Assembly (NCBI RefSeq): GCF_947489755.1
Contig: NZ_CANLFB010000001.1
Location: 186,001-250,000, forward strand
Direction: 5' to 3'
DNA: 64,000 bases
From: an uncultured Psychromonas sp.
GTDB lineage: Bacteria > Pseudomonadota > Gammaproteobacteria > Enterobacterales > Psychromonadaceae
Position 1 is the first letter of the stretch. Each line of letters opens with the position of its first letter. The notes under the pieces were generated by a model. That model was given only the letters and a program-made list of their open reading frames with translations, had not been told where the DNA came from and did no database searches. The position numbers and the translations under genes are program-made. Below are positions 1 through 9,294 of this stretch, in pieces.

Positions 1-1
1 G

Positions 2-61
2 TTAGATAAGTATGGTGAAGAATTCCTTTCTGAAATAAAACAATACGTAGATACCTTATAG
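2..61 (+). CDS. C-terminal tail of a cut-off gene, probably RecQ helicase
   Basis: An open frame enters from the left edge and ends at TAG 59-61, giving 19 residues that begin LDKYGEEFL. The pattern resembles the last helix of the HRDC domain at the end of RecQ (E. coli has KLERFGKPFM followed by IRAHVD). RecQ is a 3'-5' DNA helicase for recombination and repair. Only the tail is visible, so the identification rests on a short similarity recalled from the family. The stop codon lies inside a 14-bp tandem duplication (47-74) and is followed by a hairpin. Confidence 0.4.
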   Translation, partial: LDKYGEEFLSEIKQYVDTL

Positions 62-63
62 TT

Positions 64-85
64 GATACCTTATAAAAGGTATCTT
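64..85 (+). terminator. Hairpin after the left-edge gene
   Basis: GATACCTT (64-71) pairs perfectly with AAGGTATC (76-83) across a 4-nt loop. It starts 3 bp after the stop of the partial gene. The following TTCATTT is only moderately T-rich, so termination is probable but not certain. Confidence 0.5.
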
Positions 86-151
86 CATTTAGCGTTAATT
101 TAATATCATTTTAAAACTAATACTCCTCATAAGCTTATTTCTATGCTTTAT

Positions 152-1114
152 TTAAAAATGCATTAATTCTGTTAACTTATGTAGGTTAATAACAGGCTCA
201 GGCAGTTTTATTGATTTAGTTTCTTGCCAATTATTTTTCCCTTCGGCTAAGCTGAATGAGAAAGGGTAATAATCTGTCACCCCAATACGTAGGTCAGTAA
301 CAATCAACTGGTCATCTAACTCTGTAAATTGTAATAAGCCTCCACTAAACCATTCTAAACGTTGTAACTCTGCAGAATCAAAATTATGGATCAGTGATCT
401 TCCTGTATCGTATGTTTGCCATGATAAAGGTTGATCGTTTAATGCTGTTGTAAAGCTTACGTAATAATGATCATTATGGTAGCTGAGTACTTGCCAAATT
501 AAAGTATTAAAGGGGGTTGGTGCAATAAATAGCTGACCATTCTTTGCAATAGGATCTTGCTTTAATGTTTGTTGAATACTCCAAAATTGCACCTGTCCAA
601 TCGCTAAATATACGCAGCTAAAGGCTAACATTACTCGGTTTATTTTTTGCCACTTTACCGCTCTCTCTCGACACCATAGGCCTATTACTGCAAACAATAA
701 TGGCAATGTATAAAGAGGATCGATAATGAATATACTGGACCAAGAAGTGGGTTGAATCTCTAATGGCCAAAATAATTGTGTGCCGTAGGTGGTGAAAGCA
801 TCTAAAAGAGGGTGAGTGATCAACGGTAAAAAAATAACTAAAAATAGTGATTTTTTGTGTGCAGATAACGAAGGTTTCAAATATAAAACTAGCCAATATA
901 AAAAGGAACTAAAGAGGCTTAACACAAATAATGAATGGCTAAAACCGCGGTGTAAAGTAAAGTCTTCAACCGCGGTTTCATAAGAAAGTAATACATCTAA
1001 GTCTGGTAGAGTGCCTAGTAATGCACCTGTAATTAATACTTTACGTCCAAAAGGTTTGATACCAACAGCACCCGAAACACTTGCACCTAAAACTATTTGA
1101 GTTAAGGAGTCCAT
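152..1114 (-). CDS. YdjM-family metal-dependent hydrolase, inner membrane (DUF457)
   Basis: The 320-residue protein begins MDSLTQIVLGA and has early motifs typical of the YdjM/DUF457 family: GTLPDLD near residue 35 and HRGFSHS near 55, with Asp and His residues thought to bind metal. Several hydrophobic segments follow (about 60-80, 88-105, 130-150, 160-180), then a soluble C-terminal domain. E. coli YdjM is a LexA-regulated membrane protein of unknown substrate. The ATG is preceded by AAGAG at workable spacing. I saw no obvious LexA box upstream. It is monocistronic and convergent with the left-edge gene. Family assignment is good; biochemical role is unknown. Confidence 0.8.
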   Translation of the reverse strand: MDSLTQIVLGASVSGAVGIKPFGRKVLITGALLGTLPDLDVLLSYETAVEDFTLHRGFSHSLFVLSLFSSFLYWLVLYLKPSLSAHKKSLFLVIFLPLITHPLLDAFTTYGTQLFWPLEIQPTSWSSIFIIDPLYTLPLLFAVIGLWCRERAVKWQKINRVMLAFSCVYLAIGQVQFWSIQQTLKQDPIAKNGQLFIAPTPFNTLIWQVLSYHNDHYYVSFTTALNDQPLSWQTYDTGRSLIHNFDSAELQRLEWFSGGLLQFTELDDQLIVTDLRIGVTDYYPFSFSLAEGKNNWQETKSIKLPEPVINLHKLTELMHF

Positions 1115-1236
1115 ACTTGCTCTTGTTTATTTATTGTAAAACCTAGTGTAATGCAATGAGTATTAATCACCAATCACATTGAAGTAAAATGACTGGTATT
1201 ACTTTGTATTTATTATTTAGCTCTTTTAATAGATGT

Positions 1237-1590
1237 TTATTTAAACTCGTCTAAACGTTTGAGTATTGCTTCAAATACACTTGGGGATATTTTTTTTTCA
1301 ATTTGGCTTAGTTTATTACGTTTAAATACTTCACTCAAAAACGCACATAAATAAGTCAACGGGGCATTAGCAAATAGTTTAGGGTTTGCTAAATAATCAT
1401 TGCCGCTATGATTCATCCATGCTGCATTATCTTCTTGGTCCATGACGTGATGACAAATAATAGTGTTTTGTAGTTTTTCTAATAATTGATGATAGCTGAA
1501 ATTGTCGTGCTCAAAGTCGCCTTGATAAGATGCGATTAAGTTGATAGTTGTTTGTTTAGGTAAGTTATTCAGTTGATGTATATTACTCAT
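1237..1590 (-). CDS. Hypothetical small protein
   Basis: A soluble, acidic protein of 117 residues that I do not recognise with confidence. I placed the start at 1590 because GAGG sits 8 nt before that ATG. The same frame extends to another ATG at 1674 (145 residues) without a good ribosome site, although the extra 28 residues look protein-like. The C-terminal half (LTYLCAFLSEVF, then ending in ILKRL) faintly recalls the DUF6508 pattern, which I cannot confirm. No signal peptide or membrane segment is visible. It stands alone between the YdjM-like gene and a 550-bp non-coding stretch. Confidence 0.55.
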   Translation of the reverse strand: MSNIHQLNNLPKQTTINLIASYQGDFEHDNFSYHQLLEKLQNTIICHHVMDQEDNAAWMNHSGNDYLANPKLFANAPLTYLCAFLSEVFKRNKLSQIEKKISPSVFEAILKRLDEFK

Positions 1591-1993
1591 TTTCGAATCC
1601 TCTATAGGTTTGAATTTAAATAATGTCCAGTGTTCATTCACTCTAACTAAGTAAATGACTAAATGATCACTCATAGCATTTTGATTATTTTATGAGCAAT
1701 ATTTAGTCTCTTAAATTAACACATAATAATGACGTTATTGTTACCCAACTCTATAGTTTTGATTATTTTTTAATTAATACTATCTAGTTAGTTATTAGGA
1801 AGGCAGATTTAACACAGAAATGTGCAAATATAATAGTTTTCTTATCTGGCGTTTATTTGACATGAGGTTAATGGTTACTTTAAAGAAAGAGAGTGGGAAT
1901 TACTGTCAGAGAAATAGAATTATGTTTGAAGTAAGAACTTCAGTGGTTAATCGTTGAGACTAGCCTCAAGTTTCTAGATTTAAATGTCTAAAG

Positions 1994-2053
1994 AACCTCA
2001 GTTCTGGATAAGCAAAGCGATACAACACCACTTCATTAATCACAATTGAGGTT
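1994..2053. repeat. MITE-like element, short copy
   Basis: Begins AACCTCAGTTCTGG and ends CACAATTGAGGTT, so the two ends are imperfect inverted repeats. The left 38 bp match 32731 onward almost base for base (AACCTCAGTT, TGGATAAGCAAAGCGATA, AACACC). The right end matches the end of that same second copy. This copy is 60 bp and looks like an internal deletion of the 196-bp one. No clear target duplication was found. Confidence 0.55.
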
Positions 2054-2078
2054 AAATAGAAGTATGTTAATACATATA

Positions 2079-2126
2079 TAAAAAACAACTCAACCGAGTA
2101 CTGTATGAGATAAACGACTCGGTTGA
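2079..2126 (-). terminator. Terminator of the META-domain lipoprotein gene
   Basis: TCAACCGAGT (2090-2099) pairs perfectly with ACTCGGTTGA (2117-2126) over a 17-nt loop. On the minus strand the stem is followed by a run of Ts (2085-2080), 19 bp past the stop codon. Confidence 0.65.
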
Positions 2127-2144
2127 TATTAGGTTTTTATCAAA

Positions 2145-2576
2145 TTAATTTAATGAGTCGGCAAGTTGATAAGTTAATGAATGTTTTTTATTACTCACAA
2201 TTAATGTTTCATTATCAATCATTACATTAGCCCAATTGCTTAACACTTCGCTTACATCCATCTCAACACTGTTTTTTAGCTCGTCACACATTTTACGTGT
2301 ATTGGCCATTTTTTCTATACGTAATTGATTATCTACAAACTTCGCTTCACCAAAAAAGTTATTACAACTTAAATTACCTGAGGTTTTATTATCCGTATCA
2401 ATTTTTAATGTGCTTTTAATAACCGTTGCTAATTGGATATTATCAACGTGAGTTAGCTTCCAATTATGTTGCAGCTGAGACAGGTTTACTTTTTGAGGGA
2501 TAATTTGAGTTTCAGCGGTGCAAGCACCTAGTATTATGGTGCTTAACAGTAACATCATAATTTTAACGGTTTTCAT
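2145..2576 (-). CDS. META-domain (HslJ-like) outer-membrane lipoprotein
   Basis: 143 residues. The N-terminus is a lipoprotein signal peptide with hydrophobic core MMLLLSTIILG and lipobox LGAC, so Cys19 is the likely lipidated residue. The mature part follows the META pattern: a WKLTHVDN strand near 40, SGNLSCNNFFGEAKF near 66-80 and MANTRKMCDE near 90-99, with two cysteines that could pair. E. coli HslJ is linked to heat induction and novobiocin resistance, with no known enzymatic role. No Lys/Asp sorting signal (Asp at +2) is seen, so outer-membrane location is expected. Monocistronic. Confidence 0.8.
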   Translation of the reverse strand: MKTVKIMMLLLSTIILGACTAETQIIPQKVNLSQLQHNWKLTHVDNIQLATVIKSTLKIDTDNKTSGNLSCNNFFGEAKFVDNQLRIEKMANTRKMCDELKNSVEMDVSEVLSNWANVMIDNETLIVSNKKHSLTYQLADSLN

Positions 2577-2681
2577 AGTAATCTAATCCATTGTGTATAT
2601 ATTTAATATATTAACAATACCTAATAAACTTGTTTTTTAACAATACTTTAGAGTATATGGTACAAGTTTAATTAGAATATA

Positions 2682-4799
2682 TTATTTTTTAGTGCTTCGT
2701 TTTACGCTTTTAACACCCGTTAGTTTCTTAATTTGACGCATAATACGAGACAAGTGTATTCGATTTATCACTGTTAATGTCACATTAATCGAGTAAATCT
2801 GGTTTGTCACCGCAGTGGTTTGTAAATCAAGTACATTGGCGTTGCTTTTTGCAATTACATTAAACATTTTTGCTAGTCCGGCTTTATGATTAACCATTTG
2901 AACAACCAAGTCACTTGAGTATTCATATTGGTTCATAAAGTTCATATCCCATTCGACAGCAATATATTTATCAAGTTCATTCTCAAAACCAATTACATTG
3001 TGACAACTTTTAATATGCACCACTAACCCTTTACCTGTACTGGTATGCGCAACAATTTGATCGCCAGGTAGTGGTTTACAACAGTTTGCATAAGAAAGCA
3101 TAATATCTTCAGCTCCCTTGATAGCACTCTGTCTTATTTGTTGTTTTTGATGCGATTCAGTTAACTCACCAGCGTTACCACGCAAACGCCTTGCAATGAT
3201 AATGCTGAGTAACTTACCGCTACCAATTTCATGTAATAGGCCATTGAAGCCATCTAAATGATGATCGGCTATTACCTTATCAATATTTTCTTGTGGGATA
3301 TCGGTTAGGTTAGTCGCGTTTAAAGCTTGTTTTAGTAAACGTCTGCCCATCGGTATGGTTGCAGTTTGTGGTAATTGTTTAAGATAATTACGTATACTAT
3401 TTCTTGCTCTATGTGTTGCTGCAAAATTTAACCATTCAGGACTTGGGTTGGGTTCTTTTGCAGTAATAATTTCAATGGTTTGACCGCTTTCTAATTTTTG
3501 GCTTAATAATGAATATTCTTTATCTACTTTCGCGCCAATACAACGATGGCCTATGTTGGTGTGCAATGCATAAGCAAAATCGACTGGTGTCGCAAAGGCT
3601 GGTAATACAATAATCTTACCCTGCGGTGTTAATACATGAATGTCATTTTTACCTAACTCTTGTTTAATATTTTCTAATAAAACAATTGAGTTAGTATTAT
3701 TGTCTTCTTGTTCAGTTAATCCTTGGAACCAATTACGAGTTTGTAGCTGGGCAGAAATATTAGAGCTTTGTTTGTTCTCTTTATAGCTCCAGTGAGCAGC
3801 AATACCATGTTTAGCGACCGCATCCATATCTTCAGTACGGATCTGAATTTCAATATTAACACCTTGATGCGTGATTAATGTGGTATGTAATGATTGGTAA
3901 CTATTTGTTTTTGGTAATGCAATATAGTCTTCGAAATACTCAAGTTTAGGTTGATATAAGTGATGTACTTGGCCTAATACGCGATAACAAGTATCTAAAT
4001 CTTTTACAATAATACGGAACGCATAAACATCCATTACATCATGAAATTGGCAGCCTTTTTTACGCATTTTTTTGTATAAACTGTACAGGTGTTTTTCGCG
4101 ACCAATGACTTTCGCATCAATCGACATAGAGGTTAATTGCTCTGATATTTCATCACAAATACTTTCTATAAAGTCTTTTCTGTTACCGCGTGCTTTGGTG
4201 ATAGCTTCTTTAAGTACATGATAACGAGCTGAGTTTTGTGCTTTAAAAGCGAGTTCTTCAAGTTCGTTTTTTAGGTAATGTAAGCCAAGACGATTAGCAA
4301 TTGGGGTAAATATTTCAAACGTTTCTTGTGCAATGCGTTGGCGTTTGTCTAAACGTAATGAATCAAGCGTGCGCATATTGTGCATACGGTCGGCAAGTTT
4401 GATCAGCATAACGCGGAAGTCTTTAGACATCGCGATAAGCATTTTTCGAATATTCTCAGCTTGTGCTTGCTCGCGATTTTCAAAATTGAATTTATCGAGT
4501 TTGGTGACACCTTCAACGAGCTGTGCAACATTATCATTAAATGCGTCAGCTAGTTCTTGATGGGTGGTATCGGTATCTTCTAAAACATCATGCATTAACG
4601 CCGCTGAGATAGCTTCATAATCTAATTTCATGCCGGCAAGAATTTCAGCAACGGCTACTGGGTGAGTAATATAAGGTTCACCACTTGCTCTTTTCACACC
4701 ATCATGTGCCGCATATGCATAATGATATGCGCGTTCAACAAAAGCACATTGCTCTTCTGTCATATAGGTTTGAATAGATGCTTTTAGTGTTTGAAACAT
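2682..4799 (-). CDS. spoT: Bifunctional (p)ppGpp synthetase/hydrolase SpoT
   Basis: 705 residues from the ATG at 4799, preceded by AAGGA. An upstream in-frame ATG at 4862 adds 21 residues that do not match known SpoT N-termini. Domains run in the RSH order: HD hydrolase with HDVLEDT at 70-76 and ITHPVAV at 44-50, synthetase with REKHLYSLYKKM and NSYQSLHT, TGS with VDFAYALHTNIGH, a conserved Cys region with CCKPLPGD, and a C-terminal ACT domain. It makes and degrades ppGpp during starvation. Normally spoT sits in a gmk-rpoZ-spoT-trmH group; here it lies behind nfo instead. Intact HD residues argue that hydrolysis is retained, which sets it apart from RelA. Confidence 0.95.
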   Translation of the reverse strand: MFQTLKASIQTYMTEEQCAFVERAYHYAYAAHDGVKRASGEPYITHPVAVAEILAGMKLDYEAISAALMHDVLEDTDTTHQELADAFNDNVAQLVEGVTKLDKFNFENREQAQAENIRKMLIAMSKDFRVMLIKLADRMHNMRTLDSLRLDKRQRIAQETFEIFTPIANRLGLHYLKNELEELAFKAQNSARYHVLKEAITKARGNRKDFIESICDEISEQLTSMSIDAKVIGREKHLYSLYKKMRKKGCQFHDVMDVYAFRIIVKDLDTCYRVLGQVHHLYQPKLEYFEDYIALPKTNSYQSLHTTLITHQGVNIEIQIRTEDMDAVAKHGIAAHWSYKENKQSSNISAQLQTRNWFQGLTEQEDNNTNSIVLLENIKQELGKNDIHVLTPQGKIIVLPAFATPVDFAYALHTNIGHRCIGAKVDKEYSLLSQKLESGQTIEIITAKEPNPSPEWLNFAATHRARNSIRNYLKQLPQTATIPMGRRLLKQALNATNLTDIPQENIDKVIADHHLDGFNGLLHEIGSGKLLSIIIARRLRGNAGELTESHQKQQIRQSAIKGAEDIMLSYANCCKPLPGDQIVAHTSTGKGLVVHIKSCHNVIGFENELDKYIAVEWDMNFMNQYEYSSDLVVQMVNHKAGLAKMFNVIAKSNANVLDLQTTAVTNQIYSINVTLTVINRIHLSRIMRQIKKLTGVKSVKRSTKK

Positions 4800-4877
4800 G
4801 AATATTACTTTCCTTATTTTATCGGTACTTTTATAGCATAATCGCTGTGTAGCGAGTTTCAAAGTATTTACTACTAT

Positions 4878-4899
4878 AAAAGCAATAAATTGCTTTTAA
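4878..4899 (-). terminator. Hairpin overlapping the nfo stop codon
   Basis: AAAAGCAA (4878-4885) pairs perfectly with TTGCTTTT (4890-4897) over a 4-nt loop. The minus-strand read ends in TTTTAT. It overlaps the nfo stop codon and could uncouple nfo from spoT. Confidence 0.5.
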
Positions 4900-5744
4900 T
4901 CGGCATTTGCCCACTGTTTTAGCTGTTTTATTTCTGTTGGCCATAACGTTTCATCAGTTGTTTCTAATATTAATGGGATACTATCAAAACGTGGATCTTT
5001 CATTATAAATTCAAAGCAATCCCAACCAATTTCACCAGCGCCCAAAGGTGCATGTCGATCAACCCGGCTAGCAAAAGGCACTTTGCTGTCATTAATATGC
5101 ATAGCACGTAAATATTCAAACCCAACAATATCTGCGTAGGCTTTAAAGGTCGTTTCTGTTGCTTCTGCACCACGTAAATCGTAACCTGAAACAAAGGTGT
5201 GACAGGTATCGATGCATACACCAACACGTTGCTTATCATCCACTTGCTCTATAATTGTAGCAAGGTGCTCAAAACGATAGCCTAAGTTTGTACCTTGCCC
5301 GGCTGTATTTTCAATAATTGCTGAGACCGATGTTGTTTGTTGTAGTGCTAAATTAATAGATTCAGCAATACGCTTTAAACAATCTTGCTCTGTTATCTTT
5401 TTTAAGTGGCTACCTGGGTGAAAATTTAATAGAGATAACCCTAATTGTTCACAACGTTGCATTTCATCTAAAAAAGCAATGCGTGATTTGTCTAATGCTT
5501 CAGCTTCTGGATGACCTAAGTTAATAAGGTAAGAGTCATGCGGCAAAATATTTTTCGGGTCAATTTTGTAACGAATACATCCCGCTTTGAATTTACGAAT
5601 CGCATTGTCATCGAGCGCTTTGGCTTCCCATCGGCGTTGATTTTTAGTAAATAATGCAAAGGCATTTGCCCCAATGTCACAGGCATTTTTCGGTGCATTA
5701 AAAACACCACCTGCTGCACTTACATGGGCACCAATATACTTCAT
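4896..5744 (-). CDS. nfo: Endonuclease IV (AP endonuclease)
   Basis: 282 residues, the normal length for Nfo. It cleaves 5' of abasic sites during base-excision repair using three Zn ions. Family signatures are all present: GAHVSAAGG at 5-13, LLNFHPGSH near 105-113, [10 protein letters not shown] near 144, VCIDTCHTF near 177-185, HINDSK near 216 and a closing ILETT. The zinc-ligand positions therefore appear intact. The upstream region is shared with no other gene on this strand; spoT follows 96 bp downstream after a hairpin. Confidence 0.95.
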   Translation of the reverse strand: MKYIGAHVSAAGGVFNAPKNACDIGANAFALFTKNQRRWEAKALDDNAIRKFKAGCIRYKIDPKNILPHDSYLINLGHPEAEALDKSRIAFLDEMQRCEQLGLSLLNFHPGSHLKKITEQDCLKRIAESINLALQQTTSVSAIIENTAGQGTNLGYRFEHLATIIEQVDDKQRVGVCIDTCHTFVSGYDLRGAEATETTFKAYADIVGFEYLRAMHINDSKVPFASRVDRHAPLGAGEIGWDCFEFIMKDPRFDSIPLILETTDETLWPTEIKQLKQWANAD

Positions 5745-5940
5745 TATTCATCATCTCAAATTCAAGGGGATAATCAGTATATCTAAAGCTCACCTTAGGT
5801 CAAACCGTTTAGTGAGGATAATTAAGTATTTAATCAATGGGGGGCTGGTTAGTTATTTTAACGAGATAAAATAGAGATATTATTTATATTTTAGATGTTC
5901 TTGTGCAGGAAGATGATGGAAATGAAAGAAAGTTGATAGC

Positions 5941-6318
5941 TTACTGTTTTTCTGTTGGTATGCTTTCTTTCAACTGTTCTTTGGTTTTAATCTCAATCTT
6001 TTGTTCGCTTCGAGTGGGTAACGCTGCAGAGTTAGAGATTGCTTGTTGTTCTTCTTTGGTAACTATTTTTGACGTAGGTGCTTTTGGTGCAGCTACTTTA
6101 GGTGTTATTGTTTTTTTCGAAATACTATTAAAGTTTTCAATAGGCTCTATTATTGTATTTTTTAATAGGCCATCAGTTCCATTATTATGTGGAACCTGAG
6201 TGGTTGGTTTTTCTACTGTTAGCTTTGATTCTATTACTTTGTTACCTTCAGTTTGGTTTGAATCGGCATTGCTTGAAAGCGTTATCAGAAGTAATAACAT
6301 ACTTATAAAATACGTCAT
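5941..6318 (-). CDS. Secreted low-complexity hypothetical protein
   Basis: 125 residues with a signal peptide (MTYFISMLLLLITLSSNA, likely cleaved near 18-20). The rest is rich in Lys, Thr, Glu and Pro (KPTTQVP, KVAAPKAPTSK) with no recognisable domain. It is probably an extended, disordered periplasmic or surface protein. I do not recognise a family. It lies tail-to-tail with nothing obvious and is divergent from the DUF3624 gene. Confidence 0.5.
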   Translation of the reverse strand: MTYFISMLLLLITLSSNADSNQTEGNKVIESKLTVEKPTTQVPHNNGTDGLLKNTIIEPIENFNSISKKTITPKVAAPKAPTSKIVTKEEQQAISNSAALPTRSEQKIEIKTKEQLKESIPTEKQ

Positions 6319-6424
6319 ATTGTTAGCTCTCTAAGGGGTAATAAAGAAACCATAATCAAAAATGAGTATGAATACAAGAAAATTGCCTTTTAGGCTATTT
6401 GTTAATGTGAGTAGGGAGGGGAAG

Positions 6425-6661
6425 ATGTCTTGTGAGTTTTGCATGGGGACTTTTATTAAGCAGAAATTAGGACGTTGTAAACAATGTATGGGCATTAATT
6501 TATGTTTATTACTCGTTGGATTAGCCATTTATTTAGGTTTTAATATAAGTACTTGGCTAGCAGTGCAGCAAGTGACGTTAATACTATTTATTTGGGTTAC
6601 TGGTATTTTGATGGTGATGCATTTAATGGCCTGGTGTTTCTATTATGTTAAAAAGGCTTAA
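6425..6661 (+). CDS. DUF3624-like small membrane protein with paired cysteines
   Basis: 78 residues from ATG 6425, preceded by a very strong GGGAGGGG. The frame can extend to 6362 but that ATG has no ribosome site. The N-terminus MSCEFCMGTF followed by GRCKQCMG gives two CxxC pairs (Cys3/6 and Cys17/20), then two hydrophobic segments (about 23-41 and 49-70). The cysteine layout matches the DUF3624 family of Vibrio relatives. Function is unknown; a metal-binding or redox role is only suggested by the cysteines. Confidence 0.6.
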   Translation: MSCEFCMGTFIKQKLGRCKQCMGINLCLLLVGLAIYLGFNISTWLAVQQVTLILFIWVTGILMVMHLMAWCFYYVKKA

Positions 6662-6692
6662 AGTCTTTTAGCTTAATGCCTCAAGCCTTTTT
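6650..6692 (+). terminator. Possible bidirectional terminator between DUF3624 and anmK
   Basis: AAAAAGGCTT (6650-6659) is the exact reverse complement of AAGCCTTTTT (6683-6692). The 23-nt loop is long. It overlaps the DUF3624 stop codon and could serve both converging genes. Confidence 0.35.
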
Positions 6693-6760
6693 AAAATTTA
6701 TCAATTTAAAATGCTGTTTCAATCACTTTGGCGTGCATTACAGTACTCAATCTAAGATCT

Positions 6761-6796
6761 AAAATAAGACAATGTATTAAAATAAGATAATGTATT
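6761..6796. repeat. 18-bp tandem duplication at the anmK stop codon
   Basis: Two adjacent 18-bp units (6761-6778 and 6779-6796) differ at one base (AAAATAAGAC versus AAAATAAGAT, then AATGTATT). The second unit overlaps the TTA that encodes the anmK stop. Confidence 0.7.
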
Positions 6797-7979
6797 AAGG
6801 TAAGTAAACACAGCCTAAAATCGCATCTTTATCGGCTCCTGTTACTGCTTTCAACGGAACTGTTTTTTCTAATATTCTTTGTTCTGCCAACCAAGCAAAG
6901 GCAACTGCTTCAACATACATTGGGTTAATCGCTAATGCTTCGGTCGTTTGTACTGTGTGATTTGGCATTAAGTCACTCAAACGCACCATTAGTAATGGGT
7001 TGAGTGCGCCGCCGCCGCATACGTAAACATCACAAGCATTACTTTGCTGCTTTATTTGGTCGCAAATAGTGATCGCAGTAAACTCTAACAAGGTGCGTTG
7101 GACATCTTCTGGCTTCAGGCTGTTAACCATTAACGCTTGCGTTAACCACGTTAAATTAAATTTTTCTCTTCCAGTACTTTTAGGGGCATTCAAAGCAAAA
7201 TAAGGATCATCCAATAAACGTGTTAATAACGTTGGGTTTACTGTGCCTGTTGTTGCAAACCAAGCTCCTTTATCAAAAGGTTGTTGATGGTGTAAGTTAA
7301 TCCAAGCATCCATTAGCATGTTACCTGGGCCTGTATCATAACCAAAAGCCTGCTCTAACCCATTTAAAACACTAATATTGGCAATGCCACCAATATTTAA
7401 TATCACACGTTGAGTTTTGTGCTGTGCAAATAAGGCTTGGTGGAAGGCAGGCACTAAAGGCGCACCTTGACCGCCATAAGCCATGTCCATTCTTCTAAAA
7501 TCTGCAACGCAAGCGATCTGTGTTTTTGCTGCAATTAAGTTGGCATCACCAATTTGTTGTGTGAATGGATATTGCGTCTCAGGTGAGTGATAAATAGTTT
7601 GTCCGTGACTACCGATTGCAGTCACTTCATTGGCACTGATGTTTTCAGTTTTTAATAGTTCATTGACTGCTTGAGCACACGCTAAGGCAAATTGATGGTC
7701 TACTTCACCCAAGGTTTGCAAAGTTACTTGTTTTTCATTGCAGATAGTTAATAACTGTTGGCGGAGGAGTGGTGCTAAGTCGATTGCTGTCCCTGCTTTT
7801 TGTATGAATCCAGTCGAATTACGCTGACACAAGGCGACATCAATGGCATCCAAGCTCGTTCCTGACATTAATCCGATATAATATGCATGAGTATTCGCTA
7901 ACTCATCACTTAGCTGTGCGAAAGGCTTAGATGACACGAGAAAACTGCTGTTGGCGAGCTTGATTTCGTAAATAAACAT
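6795..7979 (-). CDS. anmK: Anhydro-N-acetylmuramic acid kinase
   Basis: 394 residues; E. coli AnmK has 369. It phosphorylates and hydrolyses 1,6-anhydro-MurNAc from recycled peptidoglycan to MurNAc-6-phosphate in the cytoplasm. The core motifs are YIGLMSGTSLDAID near 34-47, IGSHGQTIYH, GDANLIA, NIGGIANI, GYDTGPGNMLMDAW and CGGGALNP. The ATG at 7979 lies inside hemN, so the genes overlap by 53 bp; a GTG at 7937 would cut the overlap to 11 bp. Neither start has a clear ribosome site, pointing to translational coupling. The extra residues before YIGLMSG are atypical. Confidence 0.93.
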   Translation of the reverse strand: MFIYEIKLANSSFLVSSKPFAQLSDELANTHAYYIGLMSGTSLDAIDVALCQRNSTGFIQKAGTAIDLAPLLRQQLLTICNEKQVTLQTLGEVDHQFALACAQAVNELLKTENISANEVTAIGSHGQTIYHSPETQYPFTQQIGDANLIAAKTQIACVADFRRMDMAYGGQGAPLVPAFHQALFAQHKTQRVILNIGGIANISVLNGLEQAFGYDTGPGNMLMDAWINLHHQQPFDKGAWFATTGTVNPTLLTRLLDDPYFALNAPKSTGREKFNLTWLTQALMVNSLKPEDVQRTLLEFTAITICDQIKQQSNACDVYVCGGGALNPLLMVRLSDLMPNHTVQTTEALAINPMYVEAVAFAWLAEQRILEKTVPLKAVTGADKDAILGCVYLP

Positions 7980-9294
7980 CGAAACACATGCAAATATTAC
8001 GAATCAATAATTTCCCAGTTAATAATACTTGCACTTTATTACTATCAATTGCCACTAATTGGTCCTCAATAAAAGGGGTTAATAAGTTAATGTCTTCAGC
8101 AAAGTATTGGTCAAAATTTAAGTCGAATTGCTGTTCAATATCTTTTTTATTTAATGTGAAATTACAGATTAATTGTTTAATTACTTCTCGGCGAATTAAA
8201 TCATCTTTATTTAACGCGACTCCTCGCCATTGTGCATGACCTATATTTTCAATTTGTTGGTAATAATCGCTAAGTTTTTTCTGGTTTTGAGAGTAGCAAT
8301 GACCGATTTGACTGATCGCTGAAACACCTAGCCCTAATAAATCTGCATCTTGTTGAGTCGTGTAGCCTTGGAAGTTACGATGTAAAATACCTTGTTGTTG
8401 CGCTAATGCCAATTCATCATTTGGTTTTGCAAAATGATCCATACCGATGAACTGATAACCTGATTCCGTTAAAAATTCGATGGTGTGTTGTAGCATCGCT
8501 AATTTTTCAGCCGGTTTCGCCATATCGTCTTCATTAATTTTGCGCTGTGCTGCGAATAAGCTCGGCATATGAGCATAATTAAAAATAGATAAACGCGCAG
8601 GATCGAGTGCTAAAACTTTCTTTAGTGTAAACGCAAAACTTTCTTTCGTTTGTAGTGGTAAACCATAAATCATATCTAGATTAGTAGATTGAAAGCCTTG
8701 TTCTTTTGCGCGTGTTAAAAGTTGTTTAATAAAGTCTTCATCTTGTTCGCGATTAACCGCTTTTTGCACGTCTTTATTAAAATCTTGTACGCCTAAGCTC
8801 AAACGATTAAAACCTTCCTTTGCTAGATGGTCAATAGTGCTTAGCTCTATTTCACGCGGATCAACTTCAATACTTAATTCTGCTTGCTCAGAAAAATTAA
8901 AGTGAGTACGTAAGAGGGTCATTAAACGTGTTATTTGTGGCGGTAATAAGAAAGTCGGTGTTCCGCCTCCCCAATGTAATTGGCTAACGGTACGATCTTT
9001 GAAATAAATTGCTTGTTGTACGATCTCTTTTTCTAAAAAATCTAGATATTTATCAGCTTTTTCTTGGTGACGAGTAATGACTTTATTACACCCACAAAAA
9101 TAACAAAGTTTATGACAAAATGGGATATGAATATAGAGCGATAAAGGACGGTCTGGGTAGGTGTGTGTCGCTTTGATCAAGTCACTATGTTGAAAGTCTT
9201 CTGTAAACTCAAGCGCAGTTGGGTATGAAGTATAACGGGGGCCACTGTAATTATATTTTTCAATTAAGGCCTGATCCCAAACAAGCTTTTGCAT
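7927..9294 (-). CDS. hemN: Oxygen-independent coproporphyrinogen III dehydrogenase
   Basis: 455 residues, full length. A radical SAM enzyme that converts coproporphyrinogen III to protoporphyrinogen IX without oxygen in haem synthesis. The cluster-binding cysteines are seen at C60, C64, C67 and C69 (FCHKLCYFCGCNK), with GGGTPTF after. The N-terminal RYTSYPTALEF and the conserved C-terminal ICMCFD and QFSRVI confirm HemN rather than HemW. The conserved C-terminus is real, so the overlap with anmK is not caused by readthrough of hemN. I saw no convincing FNR box upstream. Confidence 0.95.
   Translation of the reverse strand: MQKLVWDQALIEKYNYSGPRYTSYPTALEFTEDFQHSDLIKATHTYPDRPLSLYIHIPFCHKLCYFCGCNKVITRHQEKADKYLDFLEKEIVQQAIYFKDRTVSQLHWGGGTPTFLLPPQITRLMTLLRTHFNFSEQAELSIEVDPREIELSTIDHLAKEGFNRLSLGVQDFNKDVQKAVNREQDEDFIKQLLTRAKEQGFQSTNLDMIYGLPLQTKESFAFTLKKVLALDPARLSIFNYAHMPSLFAAQRKINEDDMAKPAEKLAMLQHTIEFLTESGYQFIGMDHFAKPNDELALAQQQGILHRNFQGYTTQQDADLLGLGVSAISQIGHCYSQNQKKLSDYYQQIENIGHAQWRGVALNKDDLIRREVIKQLICNFTLNKKDIEQQFDLNFDQYFAEDINLLTPFIEDQLVAIDSNKVQVLLTGKLLIRNICMCFDVYLRNQARQQQFSRVI

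Larger units (their letters stand above)
1675..2144. other. Gene-poor stretch with a small mobile-element remnant
   Basis: No open frame with coding character or ribosome site was found here. It holds the short terminal-inverted-repeat element at 1994-2053 and the terminator of the META-domain lipoprotein gene. The rest is AT-rich and unremarkable. Confidence 0.6.
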
